Below, piece after piece: positions 9,793-18,888 of a stretch of DNA of 64,000 nt (its first letter is position 1; each line of letters starts with the position of its first letter). The position numbers and the translations under genes are program-made. Under the pieces are notes generated by a model. It did no database searches, had not been told where the DNA came from, and saw nothing but the letters and a program-made list of their open reading frames with translations. Origin of the DNA: Oscillospiraceae bacterium (GTDB lineage Bacteria > Bacillota > Clostridia > Oscillospirales > Oscillospiraceae); contig SVLO01000008.1 of NCBI GenBank assembly GCA_015067885.1, forward strand, positions 1-64,000, written 5' to 3'.

Positions 9793-10895
9793 TTGTCGGA
9801 CACATCCTCCTCGCCGAAAAACGGCTCGTTATCATGGTAGCCGGAATGATGGTGCTTGCGATGGGTGAACAGCCACCAACCCACCGCACCGGCCACACAC
9901 AGGGCCAACAGAATCAGCATGGCGCGCAGTTCGCCGCTGGTGGTCAACACCACAGCGGACAGACCCAAAATCGCGCTGATGACGTACAGCACGGCTACAG
10001 CCTGCTTTTGCGAGAAACCCATATCAATGAGCTTGTGATGCACATGGCTGCGGTCGGGGGTCATGGGGGATTTACCGTGGGATACCCGCCGTACGATGGC
10101 GGAACAGGTGTCGAACAGGGGCAGACCCAGCATCAGGAAGGGGACTGCGAAGGAAATGATATTATACAGCTTAAACAGACCGTTGATGGAGGTCACCGCC
10201 ATCACAAAACCCAGGAAGGTGGAACCCGTGTCGCCCATAAAAATCTTGGCGGGATTGGAGTTATAGGGCAGGAAACCAAGGCAGGCACCGGCCAGGGCGG
10301 CCATAATGATGGCCACGTCCGGCTCAGCCACGCACAGGGCGATGACCAGCATGGTCAGGGCGCTGATGGAGGATACGCCGCAGGCCAGACCGTCCAAACC
10401 GTCGATGAGGTTGACGGCATTGGTGATGGCAACGATCCAAAGCACGCTGACCGGAATAGACCAAATACCCAGCTCCCAAATGGGGTCAGAACTGAAAATG
10501 TTGGGGTTGGAAAGAATGGTAATGCGGTTGCCGGAGGCAACGACGATCAGTGCGGCAATGATTTGCACGGCAAACTTCAGCTTTGCGCCCAAAGCGTAAA
10601 TGTCATCAAAAATACCCAGCACCACGATGATCACACTGCCCAGCAGCAGACCGCGCATTTGGGTCTCGGCCGGGATACAGATGATCACACTGAGCAGAAA
10701 ACCCAGGAAGATGGCCAAACCGCCCATGCGGGGAATGGGGTGCTTGTGCATACGGCGGCCGTCCTTGGGTACGTCCACGGCGCCGATTTTGAAGGCCAAA
10801 TTCTTGACCACCGGGGTGGTCACGTAGGAAATCAAAAGGGCAATAACAAGGGCGGCAATGACCCATTTGATGGTTCCCATATCAACTTGCAGCAT
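9789..10895 (-). CDS. MraY/WecA/TagO-family undecaprenyl-phosphate glycosyl-1-phosphate transferase
   Basis: 'HKHPIPRMGGLAIFLGF', 'NAVNLIDGLDGLA', 'IFMGDTGSTFLGF', 'HVHHKL'. Confidence 0.94.
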   Translation of the reverse strand: MLQVDMGTIKWVIAALVIALLISYVTTPVVKNLAFKIGAVDVPKDGRRMHKHPIPRMGGLAIFLGFLLSVIICIPAETQMRGLLLGSVIIVVLGIFDDIYALGAKLKFAVQIIAALIVVASGNRITILSNPNIFSSDPIWELGIWSIPVSVLWIVAITNAVNLIDGLDGLACGVSSISALTMLVIALCVAEPDVAIIMAALAGACLGFLPYNSNPAKIFMGDTGSTFLGFVMAVTSINGLFKLYNIISFAVPFLMLGLPLFDTCSAIVRRVSHGKSPMTPDRSHVHHKLIDMGFSQKQAVAVLYVISAILGLSAVVLTTSGELRAMLILLALCVAGAVGWWLFTHRKHHHSGYHDNEPFFGEEDVSDK

Positions 10896-10930
10896 GAGAA
10901 ACTCTCCTTTTATACCGCGCCAAACTTGGG

Positions 10931-11929
10931 TCAGCGGGCAACAAAGCCGATTTTTTTATACACCTTGCGCAGAGTTTTATTCGCCACATAGGAGGCTTTC
11001 TCGGCGCCTGTCTTGTACACGTTTTCCAAGTATGCCTTGTCGGCCAGGATGCGGGTGGCCTCCTCCCGGATGGGACGCAGGCACTCCACCACGGCGTCGC
11101 CCACGGCGGGCTTGAACTTGCCGTAGCCGCAGCCGGCGAACTCAGCCTCGATCTCGGGGTAGCTCTTACCGGTGATGGCGGCGTAAATGCTCATCAGGTT
11201 GGCCACGCCGGGCTTGGTGGCGGGGTCAAAGCGCACGCAGTTTTCGCTGTCGCTGTCGGTGATAGCGCGCTTGAACTTGCGCTGGATATCCTCCGGCTTT
11301 TCCATCATGAAGATGCAGCCCTCGGGAATGGACTTGCTCATCTTGCTGTCCGGGGCGTTCAGGCTCATGACCCGGGCGCCGGTCTTGGGAATGTAAGGCT
11401 CGGGGATCTTGAACACGTCGCCGTAGACGTGATTGAACCGCTGGGCGATGTCGCGGGTCAGCTCGCAGTGCTGCTTCTGATCCTCACCCACGGGGATGAA
11501 GTCCGGCTGGTAGAGCAGGATGTCGGCGGCCATGAGGGAGGGGTAGGCGAACAGGCCGGCGTTGATGTTGTCCTGATGCTTGGCGGACTTATCCTTGAAC
11601 TGAGTCATGCGGGACAGCTCACCAAACATGGTGTAGCACTGCAGCACCCAGCCCAGCTCCGCGTGCTGAGGCACGTGGGACTGGATGAACAGGGTGTTTT
11701 TCTCCGGGTCCAGACCGCAGGCAATGTAGAGGGCCAACTGCTCCAGGGTGCGGCGGCGCAGGTCGGCGGGAGTTTGCCGCACGGTGATGGTGTGCATATC
11801 GGCCATGAAGTAGTAATTATCAAATTCCTCCGTCCGCTCCACCCAGTTTTTGATGGCGCCCAGGTAGTTGCCAAGGTGCAGGTCGCCGCTGGGCTGGATA
11901 CCGGACAGCATAACTTTCTTTTCGTCCAT
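10931..11929 (-). CDS. trpS: Tryptophan--tRNA ligase
   Basis: 'LSGIQPSGDLHLGNYLGA' (HIGH-like) and 'PDSKMSKS' (KMSKS). Confidence 0.96.
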   Translation of the reverse strand: MDEKKVMLSGIQPSGDLHLGNYLGAIKNWVERTEEFDNYYFMADMHTITVRQTPADLRRRTLEQLALYIACGLDPEKNTLFIQSHVPQHAELGWVLQCYTMFGELSRMTQFKDKSAKHQDNINAGLFAYPSLMAADILLYQPDFIPVGEDQKQHCELTRDIAQRFNHVYGDVFKIPEPYIPKTGARVMSLNAPDSKMSKSIPEGCIFMMEKPEDIQRKFKRAITDSDSENCVRFDPATKPGVANLMSIYAAITGKSYPEIEAEFAGCGYGKFKPAVGDAVVECLRPIREEATRILADKAYLENVYKTGAEKASYVANKTLRKVYKKIGFVAR

Positions 11930-12052
11930 TGTGATGGCTCCTTTGCAAATGTGTGCGCACAGGCACATATAATATCAAAATATTTTACCACGCAATGGCT
12001 GCAAAGGCAACAAATTTATGTTATAATACATTAGAAAAAAGGAGGTGGGGAC

Positions 12053-12298
12053 TTGGCGTGGTACGTCTATATCCTGCGTTGCGGGGATGGGACCTTATAC
12101 ACCGGCAGTACGGATAATGTGGAAAAACGGCTGGCCGCTCACCGGGCGGGGAAGGGCGCGAAATACACTCGGGGGAGAGGCCCGCTGGAGCTTGCCTATT
12201 CCGAGCAGCTGCCCGACAAGTCTGCCGCCCTGCGGAGAGAGTACGAAATCAAGCAGCTGACCCGGCAGGAGAAATGGCGGCTGTGTCAGCAGATGTAA
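12053..12298 (+). CDS. GIY-YIG nuclease family protein
   Basis: 'WYVYILRCGDGTLYTGSTDNVEKRLAAH', 'GKGAKYTRGRGPLELAYSE'. Confidence 0.93.
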   Translation: MAWYVYILRCGDGTLYTGSTDNVEKRLAAHRAGKGAKYTRGRGPLELAYSEQLPDKSAALRREYEIKQLTRQEKWRLCQQM

Positions 12299-12321
12299 CG
12301 CGCGAAAGGGAAACAGAAACG

Positions 12322-12921
12322 ATGAAAAAATGTTTGTGCGGCCTTATGGCCGCGGTGCTGTTGGCGGGTACGGTCCTTGCCGCCAACCACACTTGTCCCG
12401 CTGCGGCCATGACCGACGTGGCCCATGACGCATGGTACCACACGGCGGTGGACTGGGTGCTGTCCAACGGTGTAATGAGCGGCTTTGGCGCCAGTCGCTT
12501 TGGTCCCGATGCAACCCTCACCCGGGCGCAGGTGGTCCAGGTGCTTTACAACAAAGAGGGACAGCCGGCGCTTAACGGTGCGGCGCACAGCTTTTCCGAC
12601 GTGCCTGTCAATCAGTGGTACAACAATGCTGTGACTTGGGCCAGCAGCCGTGGCATCGTCAGCGGCTATGGCGGCGGTGTGTTCAAACCCGATGACCCTG
12701 TCACCATTGAACAGGTGTTTGTCATCCTGTGGAATTACGAGGGAAATCCTCCCCTTACCGGAGATGCCGATGCCGTGGGTCCCCACTCGGAATGGGCGGG
12801 CAACGCCATCGGCTGGGCGCAGGCGACCGGCCTAATGGATAATATGCCCTTTGATCGAGTTACCGACCCTGCCAGCCGCGCCCAAACGGCGCAGATGCTG
12901 ATGAATCTTGCACGAAGCTAA
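12322..12921 (+). CDS. S-layer homology (SLH) domain-containing protein
   Basis: Signal peptide followed by three SLH repeats ('MTDVAHDAWYHTAVDWVLSNGVMSGFG...', 'FSDVPVNQWYNNAVTWASSRGIVSGYG...'). Confidence 0.88.
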   Translation: MKKCLCGLMAAVLLAGTVLAANHTCPAAAMTDVAHDAWYHTAVDWVLSNGVMSGFGASRFGPDATLTRAQVVQVLYNKEGQPALNGAAHSFSDVPVNQWYNNAVTWASSRGIVSGYGGGVFKPDDPVTIEQVFVILWNYEGNPPLTGDADAVGPHSEWAGNAIGWAQATGLMDNMPFDRVTDPASRAQTAQMLMNLARS

Positions 12922-12925
12922 ATAA

Positions 12926-12973
12926 AAAACGGAGCCGCCGCAGGACCTTTGTCCCGTGGCGGCTCCGTTTTTC
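12926..12973. terminator. Bidirectional intrinsic terminator
   Basis: AAAACGGAGCCGCC...GGCGGCTCCGTTTTT hairpin between convergent genes. Confidence 0.85.
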
Positions 12974-14756
12974 AGTTCATGGGAAGTCCGGTGCCGGACC
13001 AGACCGGCTGTGCGGGCAGTGCGTCGTAAGACTCCTGCAGGGGGGAGAGGGGCAGCGCCTCCGGGTCCACCGGCTTGGGTGCGCCGAGGGTGAGGGAATA
13101 GCCGTCCAGAATGGCGCCGGTCTCGCCCTCAATGGGTGTTTCGTGGTCGATGGTGACGGTGTCACCAACATTGACCGTAACAACGTCGCGATTTTGGGCG
13201 GCGGAAATGGCGTAGAACACGTCACCACCATCCAAGCGCAGGAAGTAGACAGAGCTGCCATCCAGCACGGCGGTGCGGATCTCCGCAACGGTTCCGGTGA
13301 CGCTGGTTTGGGGCAGGTCCTCCGGCTGGGTCACACCGCGGTCAGACAACAGTTGGATATAACTGCGTTCGCAGGCGGATACGGTGGTGCCGGTGGCAAC
13401 GATCTGATACTGGGCCACATTGACCATGGCGTACATCTTGACCAGGCTGGTGGCATCCTTCAGGGGGATGAAGTAAGTGGGTTCACCGGCTACGTTCAGC
13501 AGCAGGGGGAAGGTGGCCTGATACCCCAGGTCCTGCACCACGCCCATAGCAGACAGCCGGGCAGCGTTTTCGGTGGCACCGGGAGCAACGTAATAGCGAG
13601 TGTCCTTGGTGCGCAGGTTACACAGCAGAAAGCCCAGATTGGACTGGTCGGCGTTGGCGGAGGTAACACCGGTGTAGGCATACACATCGTCGTTCATGGC
13701 GATGTAGTTGTAGCCGTCGGTGGTCAGGGTCACGTCCCGCTGGCCGAAAATGGAGTTCCAAAAACCACGCACGTAGGTGCCGTAGTAATCGTACTGCTCC
13801 ATAACGAGGGAGGGAGTGTAGAGGGTGTCCACCCAGGTGGGGACGTCCTCCATATACCGGCTCTCACCGGTGACGGCGTCCACCAGCACCGCGCCACGGA
13901 TGTCGGTGCCGCCGAACAGGCCAATGGTCTTGACTACCCGGGGGGCGATCCACCAGGGATGGCCGTTCTCGTCGATCTCAAACTCCGGGGTGGAGAACAT
14001 CATGGTGGGGTAGTGGAAACGCAGGTGGCGCTCGATGTTGCGGTTCAAAGGCTCGGAGAAGGAGTATGTCATGCCCTCCTGCAGCCGGACCACCGTTGCC
14101 TCCTGTGTGACCATGTCAACCAAAACGTAGGCGGGCAGTCCGTCGCCGCGGTTGGTCAGCCATTTGAACAGGTCGGCGTAGTCGATGGGAGCCACCCGGA
14201 CCGGACGGCCCTGGTAGTTGATTTGTGTGGAGTCGTTGGAGTACTCAAACTGGCTGACCATGTCGCTGAGGGTACCCATTTGGCGGTCGCCCAAATACTC
14301 GGCGGAGGTGCGGTCCAGGGTGGGGATCTTGTCAAAGGAGATCTGGGTCACCTCGGTGGCGAAGTCGCCGTTCTGTACGTCCAAAAGCTGGCGGTAGGCC
14401 CCGGCGCGGAACAGCGGCTGAGATACAAGCCAGCCCACAACGGATACCAGCACCAGCGCCACAAGAAGCACGATGGCGGGCAGGCAACGGCTTTTGATAA
14501 AAGACCACCAAAGCACCAGCTTTTCTTTGTTGGTGCGGACCACATCATCGCTTTTATGTGCGCCGCCGGACAGTATAAACACACTGACGCAGTAGACAAT
14601 GCACATCAGGCCAAGGAAACGGTAGAATTCACCGGAATGTGGATTCAGCGCGGGAAGCGCGACGTAAAAGTTTACAGCACCCACAACCAAGGCGATAAAT
14701 AGGCTGTACACGGTTACGGCAAAACGGCCCTTTGGCAGTTTGGCAAGCAGTTTCAT
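12972..14756 (-). CDS. Hypothetical multi-TM protein with large extracytoplasmic domain
   Basis: N-terminal TM segments then ~450 aa soluble region; no family recognised. Confidence 0.75.
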   Translation of the reverse strand: MKLLAKLPKGRFAVTVYSLFIALVVGAVNFYVALPALNPHSGEFYRFLGLMCIVYCVSVFILSGGAHKSDDVVRTNKEKLVLWWSFIKSRCLPAIVLLVALVLVSVVGWLVSQPLFRAGAYRQLLDVQNGDFATEVTQISFDKIPTLDRTSAEYLGDRQMGTLSDMVSQFEYSNDSTQINYQGRPVRVAPIDYADLFKWLTNRGDGLPAYVLVDMVTQEATVVRLQEGMTYSFSEPLNRNIERHLRFHYPTMMFSTPEFEIDENGHPWWIAPRVVKTIGLFGGTDIRGAVLVDAVTGESRYMEDVPTWVDTLYTPSLVMEQYDYYGTYVRGFWNSIFGQRDVTLTTDGYNYIAMNDDVYAYTGVTSANADQSNLGFLLCNLRTKDTRYYVAPGATENAARLSAMGVVQDLGYQATFPLLLNVAGEPTYFIPLKDATSLVKMYAMVNVAQYQIVATGTTVSACERSYIQLLSDRGVTQPEDLPQTSVTGTVAEIRTAVLDGSSVYFLRLDGGDVFYAISAAQNRDVVTVNVGDTVTIDHETPIEGETGAILDGYSLTLGAPKPVDPEALPLSPLQESYDALPAQPVWSGTGLPMN

Positions 14757-14867
14757 AAAAAGGCTCCTTTCACAGACTCGAACTCACCAATAGCATAGCC
14801 GAAATTTTCCCAAAAAGCAACCGGGCCGCGGAAAATTCATGAGTTGTTAATAGTTGGACAAAGTGTC

Positions 14868-14896
14868 TTGCAAAACGCGGAAAAATCCAATATAAT
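14868..14896 (+). promoter_or_regulatory. Sigma-A-type promoter for gltX
   Basis: TTGCAA - 17 nt - TATAAT. Confidence 0.75.
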
Positions 14897-14944
14897 ACAA
14901 AGTTGAAAATGTACGGCCTCTGCGCCGTTACGGAGGGATATATT

Positions 14945-16432
14945 ATGGCAGTTGATATGAAGTTTTTTGAGGAGCTGGAGTCCCGCATCCCCAAGGGTAA
15001 GGTGCGCACCCGCTTTGCCCCCAGCCCCACGGGCTATATGCACGTGGGCAACCTGCGCACGGCGCTGTACACCTGGCTCATCGCCCGGAACGCCGGCGGC
15101 ACCTTCATCCTGCGCATTGAGGACACCGACCAGGGCCGCCTGGTAGAGGGCGCCACCGAGGTCATCTACCGCACCATGGCCGAATGCGGCCTGACCCACG
15201 ACGAGGGTCCCGATGTGGGCGGCCCCGTGGGTCCCTACATTCAGACCGAGCGCCGCCCCCTGTACAAGAAGTTCGCGGAACTCCTGGTGGAAAAGGGCGC
15301 GGCCTACTACTGCTTTTGCGAGAAGGCGGAGAGCGAGGAGGACTCCGGTGAGTTCAACCGCGGCGACGACCCCTGCCGCGATATGAGTCCGGAGGAGGTG
15401 GCCGCCAACCTGGCCGCCGGCAAGCCCTATGTTATCCGTCAGCGCATCCCTCACGAGGGTTCCACCACCTTCCACGACATCTCCTTCGGCGACATCACCG
15501 TGGAGAATAAGGAGCTGGACGACCAGGTGCTGCTCAAGCGGGACGGTCTGCCCACCTACAACTTCGCCAACGTCATTGACGACCACCTCATGGGCATCAC
15601 CCACGTGGTCCGGGGCAGCGAGTATCTGTCCTCCGCTCCCAAGTACAATCTGCTGTACGAGGGCTTTGGCTGGGATATCCCCACCTACGTCCACTGCTCG
15701 CCCGTCATGCGCGACGCCCAGAACAAGATGTCCAAGCGCCACGGTGACCCCTCTTACGAGGATCTGAAGGCCCTGGGCTACATCACCCCCGCCATTTTGA
15801 ACTACGTGGCGCTGCTGGGCTGGTCCCCCCGGGGCGACATCGCCGAGCAGGAGATCTTCTCTTTGGAGGAGCTGGCACGCGCCTTTGACATTGCCGGTAT
15901 TTCCAAATCTCCCGCCATCTTTGACATCGAGAAGCTGACCTACTTCAACGCCAGCTATCTGCGCGCCATGGACCCCGCCGAGTTTGCCAAGCTGGCCGAG
16001 CCTTTCATTCGTCAGGGTGTGAAGGGGGAGCAGTACGACGCGGCGCAGATCGCCGGTCTGCTGCAGGCCCGGTGCGAGAAGCTGACCGAAATTCCCGAGA
16101 AGGTGGACTTCTTTGACACCCTGCCCGAGTACGACAAGGAGCTGTTCACCAACAAGAAGTCCAAGACCAACGACGAGGTGTCCCTGGCCATGCTGGAGGC
16201 GACCCTGCCCGTGCTGGAGAGCCTCGACCGGTGGGAGCAGGAAGCCATCCACGACGCGCTCATCGCCCTGGCCGAGAAGCTGGAGGTCAAGAACGCCACC
16301 CTCATGTGGCCCCTGCGCATCGCCATCGCCGGTAAGGCGGTCACCCCCGGCGGCGCGGTGGAGCTGTGCCACATCCTGGGCCGTGACGAGGTCGTGCGCC
16401 GTGTGAAGATCGGTATGGACAAGCTGAAATAA
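14945..16432 (+). CDS. gltX: Glutamate--tRNA ligase
   Basis: 'RTRFAPSPTGYMHVGNLRTALYTWL' and 'KMSKRHGD'; ATG 14945. Confidence 0.96.
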   Translation: MAVDMKFFEELESRIPKGKVRTRFAPSPTGYMHVGNLRTALYTWLIARNAGGTFILRIEDTDQGRLVEGATEVIYRTMAECGLTHDEGPDVGGPVGPYIQTERRPLYKKFAELLVEKGAAYYCFCEKAESEEDSGEFNRGDDPCRDMSPEEVAANLAAGKPYVIRQRIPHEGSTTFHDISFGDITVENKELDDQVLLKRDGLPTYNFANVIDDHLMGITHVVRGSEYLSSAPKYNLLYEGFGWDIPTYVHCSPVMRDAQNKMSKRHGDPSYEDLKALGYITPAILNYVALLGWSPRGDIAEQEIFSLEELARAFDIAGISKSPAIFDIEKLTYFNASYLRAMDPAEFAKLAEPFIRQGVKGEQYDAAQIAGLLQARCEKLTEIPEKVDFFDTLPEYDKELFTNKKSKTNDEVSLAMLEATLPVLESLDRWEQEAIHDALIALAEKLEVKNATLMWPLRIAIAGKAVTPGGAVELCHILGRDEVVRRVKIGMDKLK

Positions 16433-16447
16433 GCACTACAAGAGCAT

Positions 16448-16485
16448 AAAAGAACGCCCGTCCTGCAAAGGACGGGCGTTCTTTT
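16448..16485. terminator. Intrinsic terminator
   Basis: AAAAGAACGCCCGTCC-TGCAAA-GGACGGGCGTTCTTTT. Confidence 0.85.
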
Positions 16486-16515
16486 ATGGTTGGAATGGTG
16501 TAAAGGGAAGAAACA

Positions 16516-16947
16516 TTACAGGCTTTCCAATTCGCCCTCTTCGGCGACCCGGATACCCTTGGAACGTAGCACGGCGGTGGCGGCGGCGTTGTCGGCCACA
16601 CGGAAGACCATGTAAGCGCTGTCCTTGCGGCCGCCCAGGAAGGCGTAGCCGTATTCCAGGTTGATCTTGGCCTCGGACAGGATGTTCAGCACCTGATTCA
16701 GGCCGCCGGGGACGTGGGGGATATCCACGGCCAGCACGGAGGTGACGGTGCAGACGTAGCCGGCATCCTTCAGCAGGGTGGCGGTGTCCAGGGGGCGGTC
16801 CACGATGATGCGGGCGATGCCGAACTCATTGGTCTCGGACAGGGATAGGGCGCGCATATCGATGCTGTGGTCGGCCAGCACGCCGGTCAGGGCGTTGAGT
16901 TCGCCGGGCTTGTTCTCCAAAAAGACGGAAATCTGTTTGACACTCAT
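16516..16947 (-). CDS. ACT domain-containing protein
   Basis: Tandem ACT-type repeats 'ISVFLENKPGELNALTGVLADHSIDMRALSL', 'VPGGLNQVLNILSEAKINLEYGYAFLG'. Confidence 0.9.
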   Translation of the reverse strand: MSVKQISVFLENKPGELNALTGVLADHSIDMRALSLSETNEFGIARIIVDRPLDTATLLKDAGYVCTVTSVLAVDIPHVPGGLNQVLNILSEAKINLEYGYAFLGGRKDSAYMVFRVADNAAATAVLRSKGIRVAEEGELESL

Positions 16948-16959
16948 AGTGACACCTCC

Positions 16960-18261
16960 TTAAATCTTGCGCTTGTCGATGACGCGAACGGCCTTGCCTT
17001 CGCTGCGGACGATGGATTTGGGCGCCACCAGGGAGACCTTGGCGGACAGGCCCAGCATGGAGCGCAGACCATCCACCAACTGCTTCTGCCGCTTGTCGAT
17101 CTCGCCCAGATTGTCGGTGAACATCTCGGGGGTCATCTCCACGCGGACCTCCAGGGTGTCGGTGTGGTTGACGCGGTCCACGATGATCTGATAGTTGGCG
17201 GCGTAGCCGTGGTTGAGCAGCACGGTCTCAATCTGAGAGGGGAAGACGTTGACGCCACGGATGATGAGCATATCGTCGCTGCGGCCCATGGGCTTGCACA
17301 TTCTCACGTGGGTGCGGCCACAGGAGCAGGGTTCGTAATTCAACTGGCAGATGTCACGGGTGCGGTAGCGCAGCAGGGGGAAGGCCTCTTTGGTCAGGGA
17401 GGTGAACACCAGCTCACCCTTGGAACCCTGGGGCAGCACCTCACCGGTGTCGGGGTCGATGATCTCGGCAATGAAGTGGTCCTCGTTGACGTGCATACCC
17501 GCCTGGGCGGAACACTCGAAGGACACGCCGGGGCCGGACAGCTCGGTCAGACCGTAGATGTCGTAGGCCTTGATGCCCAGGGTGTTCTGAATGTCCTGGC
17601 GCATCTCCTCGGACCAGGCCTCGGCGCCGAAAATGCCCGCCTTCAGGGGGATGTCGTCGGGACCCAGACCCATTTCCTTCATGCTCTCGCCCAAATAGGC
17701 GGCGTAGGAGGGGGTGCAGCACAGGATGGTGGAAGAAAGGTCCTGCATAAAGCCGATCTGACGCTCGGTATTGCCGGAGGAGATGGGGATGGTCAGACAA
17801 CCAACCTTGTGGGAGCCGCCATGGAGACCGGCGCCGCCGGTGAACAGGCCGTAGCCGTAGGCCACCTGGCACACGTCCTCCTCCGTGGCGCCCGCGGCGA
17901 CCAGGGCGCGAGCGCAGCAATCCTCCCACAGGTCCACGTCGTGCTGGGTATAGAACGCCATGACGCGCTTACCGGTGGTGCCGGAGGTGGAGTGGATGCG
18001 GACGCAGTCCTTCTTGGGCTTGCCCATCAGGCCGTAGGGGTAGGCGTCACGCAGGTCGGCCTTGGTGACGAAGGGCAGCTTGTGCAAGTCGGCCACGCCC
18101 TTAATGTCGTCGGGGGTGACGCCCTTGGCCTCCATCTTGGCACGGTAGTAGGGGACGTTGTCCCACACGTGCTTGACCTGCTTGACCAGCCGCTCGTCCT
18201 GCAGGGCGCGCAGTTGGTCCCGAGGCATGGTTTCAATTTCGGGTTGATAGTAGCGTTCCAT
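16960..18261 (-). CDS. paaK: Phenylacetate--CoA ligase family protein
   Basis: 'RIHSTSGTTGKRVMAFYT', 'YDIYGLTELSGPGV', C-terminal 'GKAVRVIDKRKI'; ATG at 18261. Confidence 0.93.
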   Translation of the reverse strand: MERYYQPEIETMPRDQLRALQDERLVKQVKHVWDNVPYYRAKMEAKGVTPDDIKGVADLHKLPFVTKADLRDAYPYGLMGKPKKDCVRIHSTSGTTGKRVMAFYTQHDVDLWEDCCARALVAAGATEEDVCQVAYGYGLFTGGAGLHGGSHKVGCLTIPISSGNTERQIGFMQDLSSTILCCTPSYAAYLGESMKEMGLGPDDIPLKAGIFGAEAWSEEMRQDIQNTLGIKAYDIYGLTELSGPGVSFECSAQAGMHVNEDHFIAEIIDPDTGEVLPQGSKGELVFTSLTKEAFPLLRYRTRDICQLNYEPCSCGRTHVRMCKPMGRSDDMLIIRGVNVFPSQIETVLLNHGYAANYQIIVDRVNHTDTLEVRVEMTPEMFTDNLGEIDKRQKQLVDGLRSMLGLSAKVSLVAPKSIVRSEGKAVRVIDKRKI

Positions 18262-18301
18262 TGGGGTCAGACCTTTCTTTTTTAGATTGAAGTCGTAAAA
18301 G

Positions 18302-18874
18302 TCAGGCGTTTTTGCCCAGCTCAAAGGCTTTCTTATTCAGCTCGAGGAACTTTGCGGGGACGCAGGCCTCGATGGACTTCTGCCAGGCCTCGTCAGGCAG
18401 GTCGAAATAGTGGGACAGACGGCCCAGCAGCACCAGATTCACCGCCTTGGCACTGCCGGCCTGCTCGGCCAGAGCCAGGCAATCCAAAGCGTCCACTTTG
18501 GCGCCGGTGGCCTGCATCTTGCTGACCAGGTCGGTGGGGTACTCCGCCGCGCCGGTGATGACGGGCATGGGGTCCACCTGCTGGGTGGAGGTGACGATCT
18601 GTCCGTCGGGCTTGAGGTAGCTCAGCCAGCGGGCTGCCTCCAGCAGTTCGAAGGAAACGATGTAGTCCGCCTCGCCCTTGTCGATGACGGGGGAGTAGAC
18701 CTTGTCGCCGTAGCGCACGTAGGTGACCACGCTGCCGCCGCGCTGGCTCATGCCGTGGACTTCGGAAACCTTGACGTCGTAGCCCTGCCCCATCAGCAGA
18801 TGGCCCAGCAGCTTGGAGGCCAGCAGGGAACCCTGACCGCCCACGCCGACGATCATAACATTCTTTGTTTTCAT
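18302..18874 (-). CDS. iorB: Indolepyruvate oxidoreductase subunit beta
   Basis: 'VGVGGQGSLLASKLLG', 'SEVHGMSQRGGSVVTYVRYG'. Confidence 0.93.
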   Translation of the reverse strand: MKTKNVMIVGVGGQGSLLASKLLGHLLMGQGYDVKVSEVHGMSQRGGSVVTYVRYGDKVYSPVIDKGEADYIVSFELLEAARWLSYLKPDGQIVTSTQQVDPMPVITGAAEYPTDLVSKMQATGAKVDALDCLALAEQAGSAKAVNLVLLGRLSHYFDLPDEAWQKSIEACVPAKFLELNKKAFELGKNA

Positions 18875-18888
18875 CTGTCTGACCCTCC

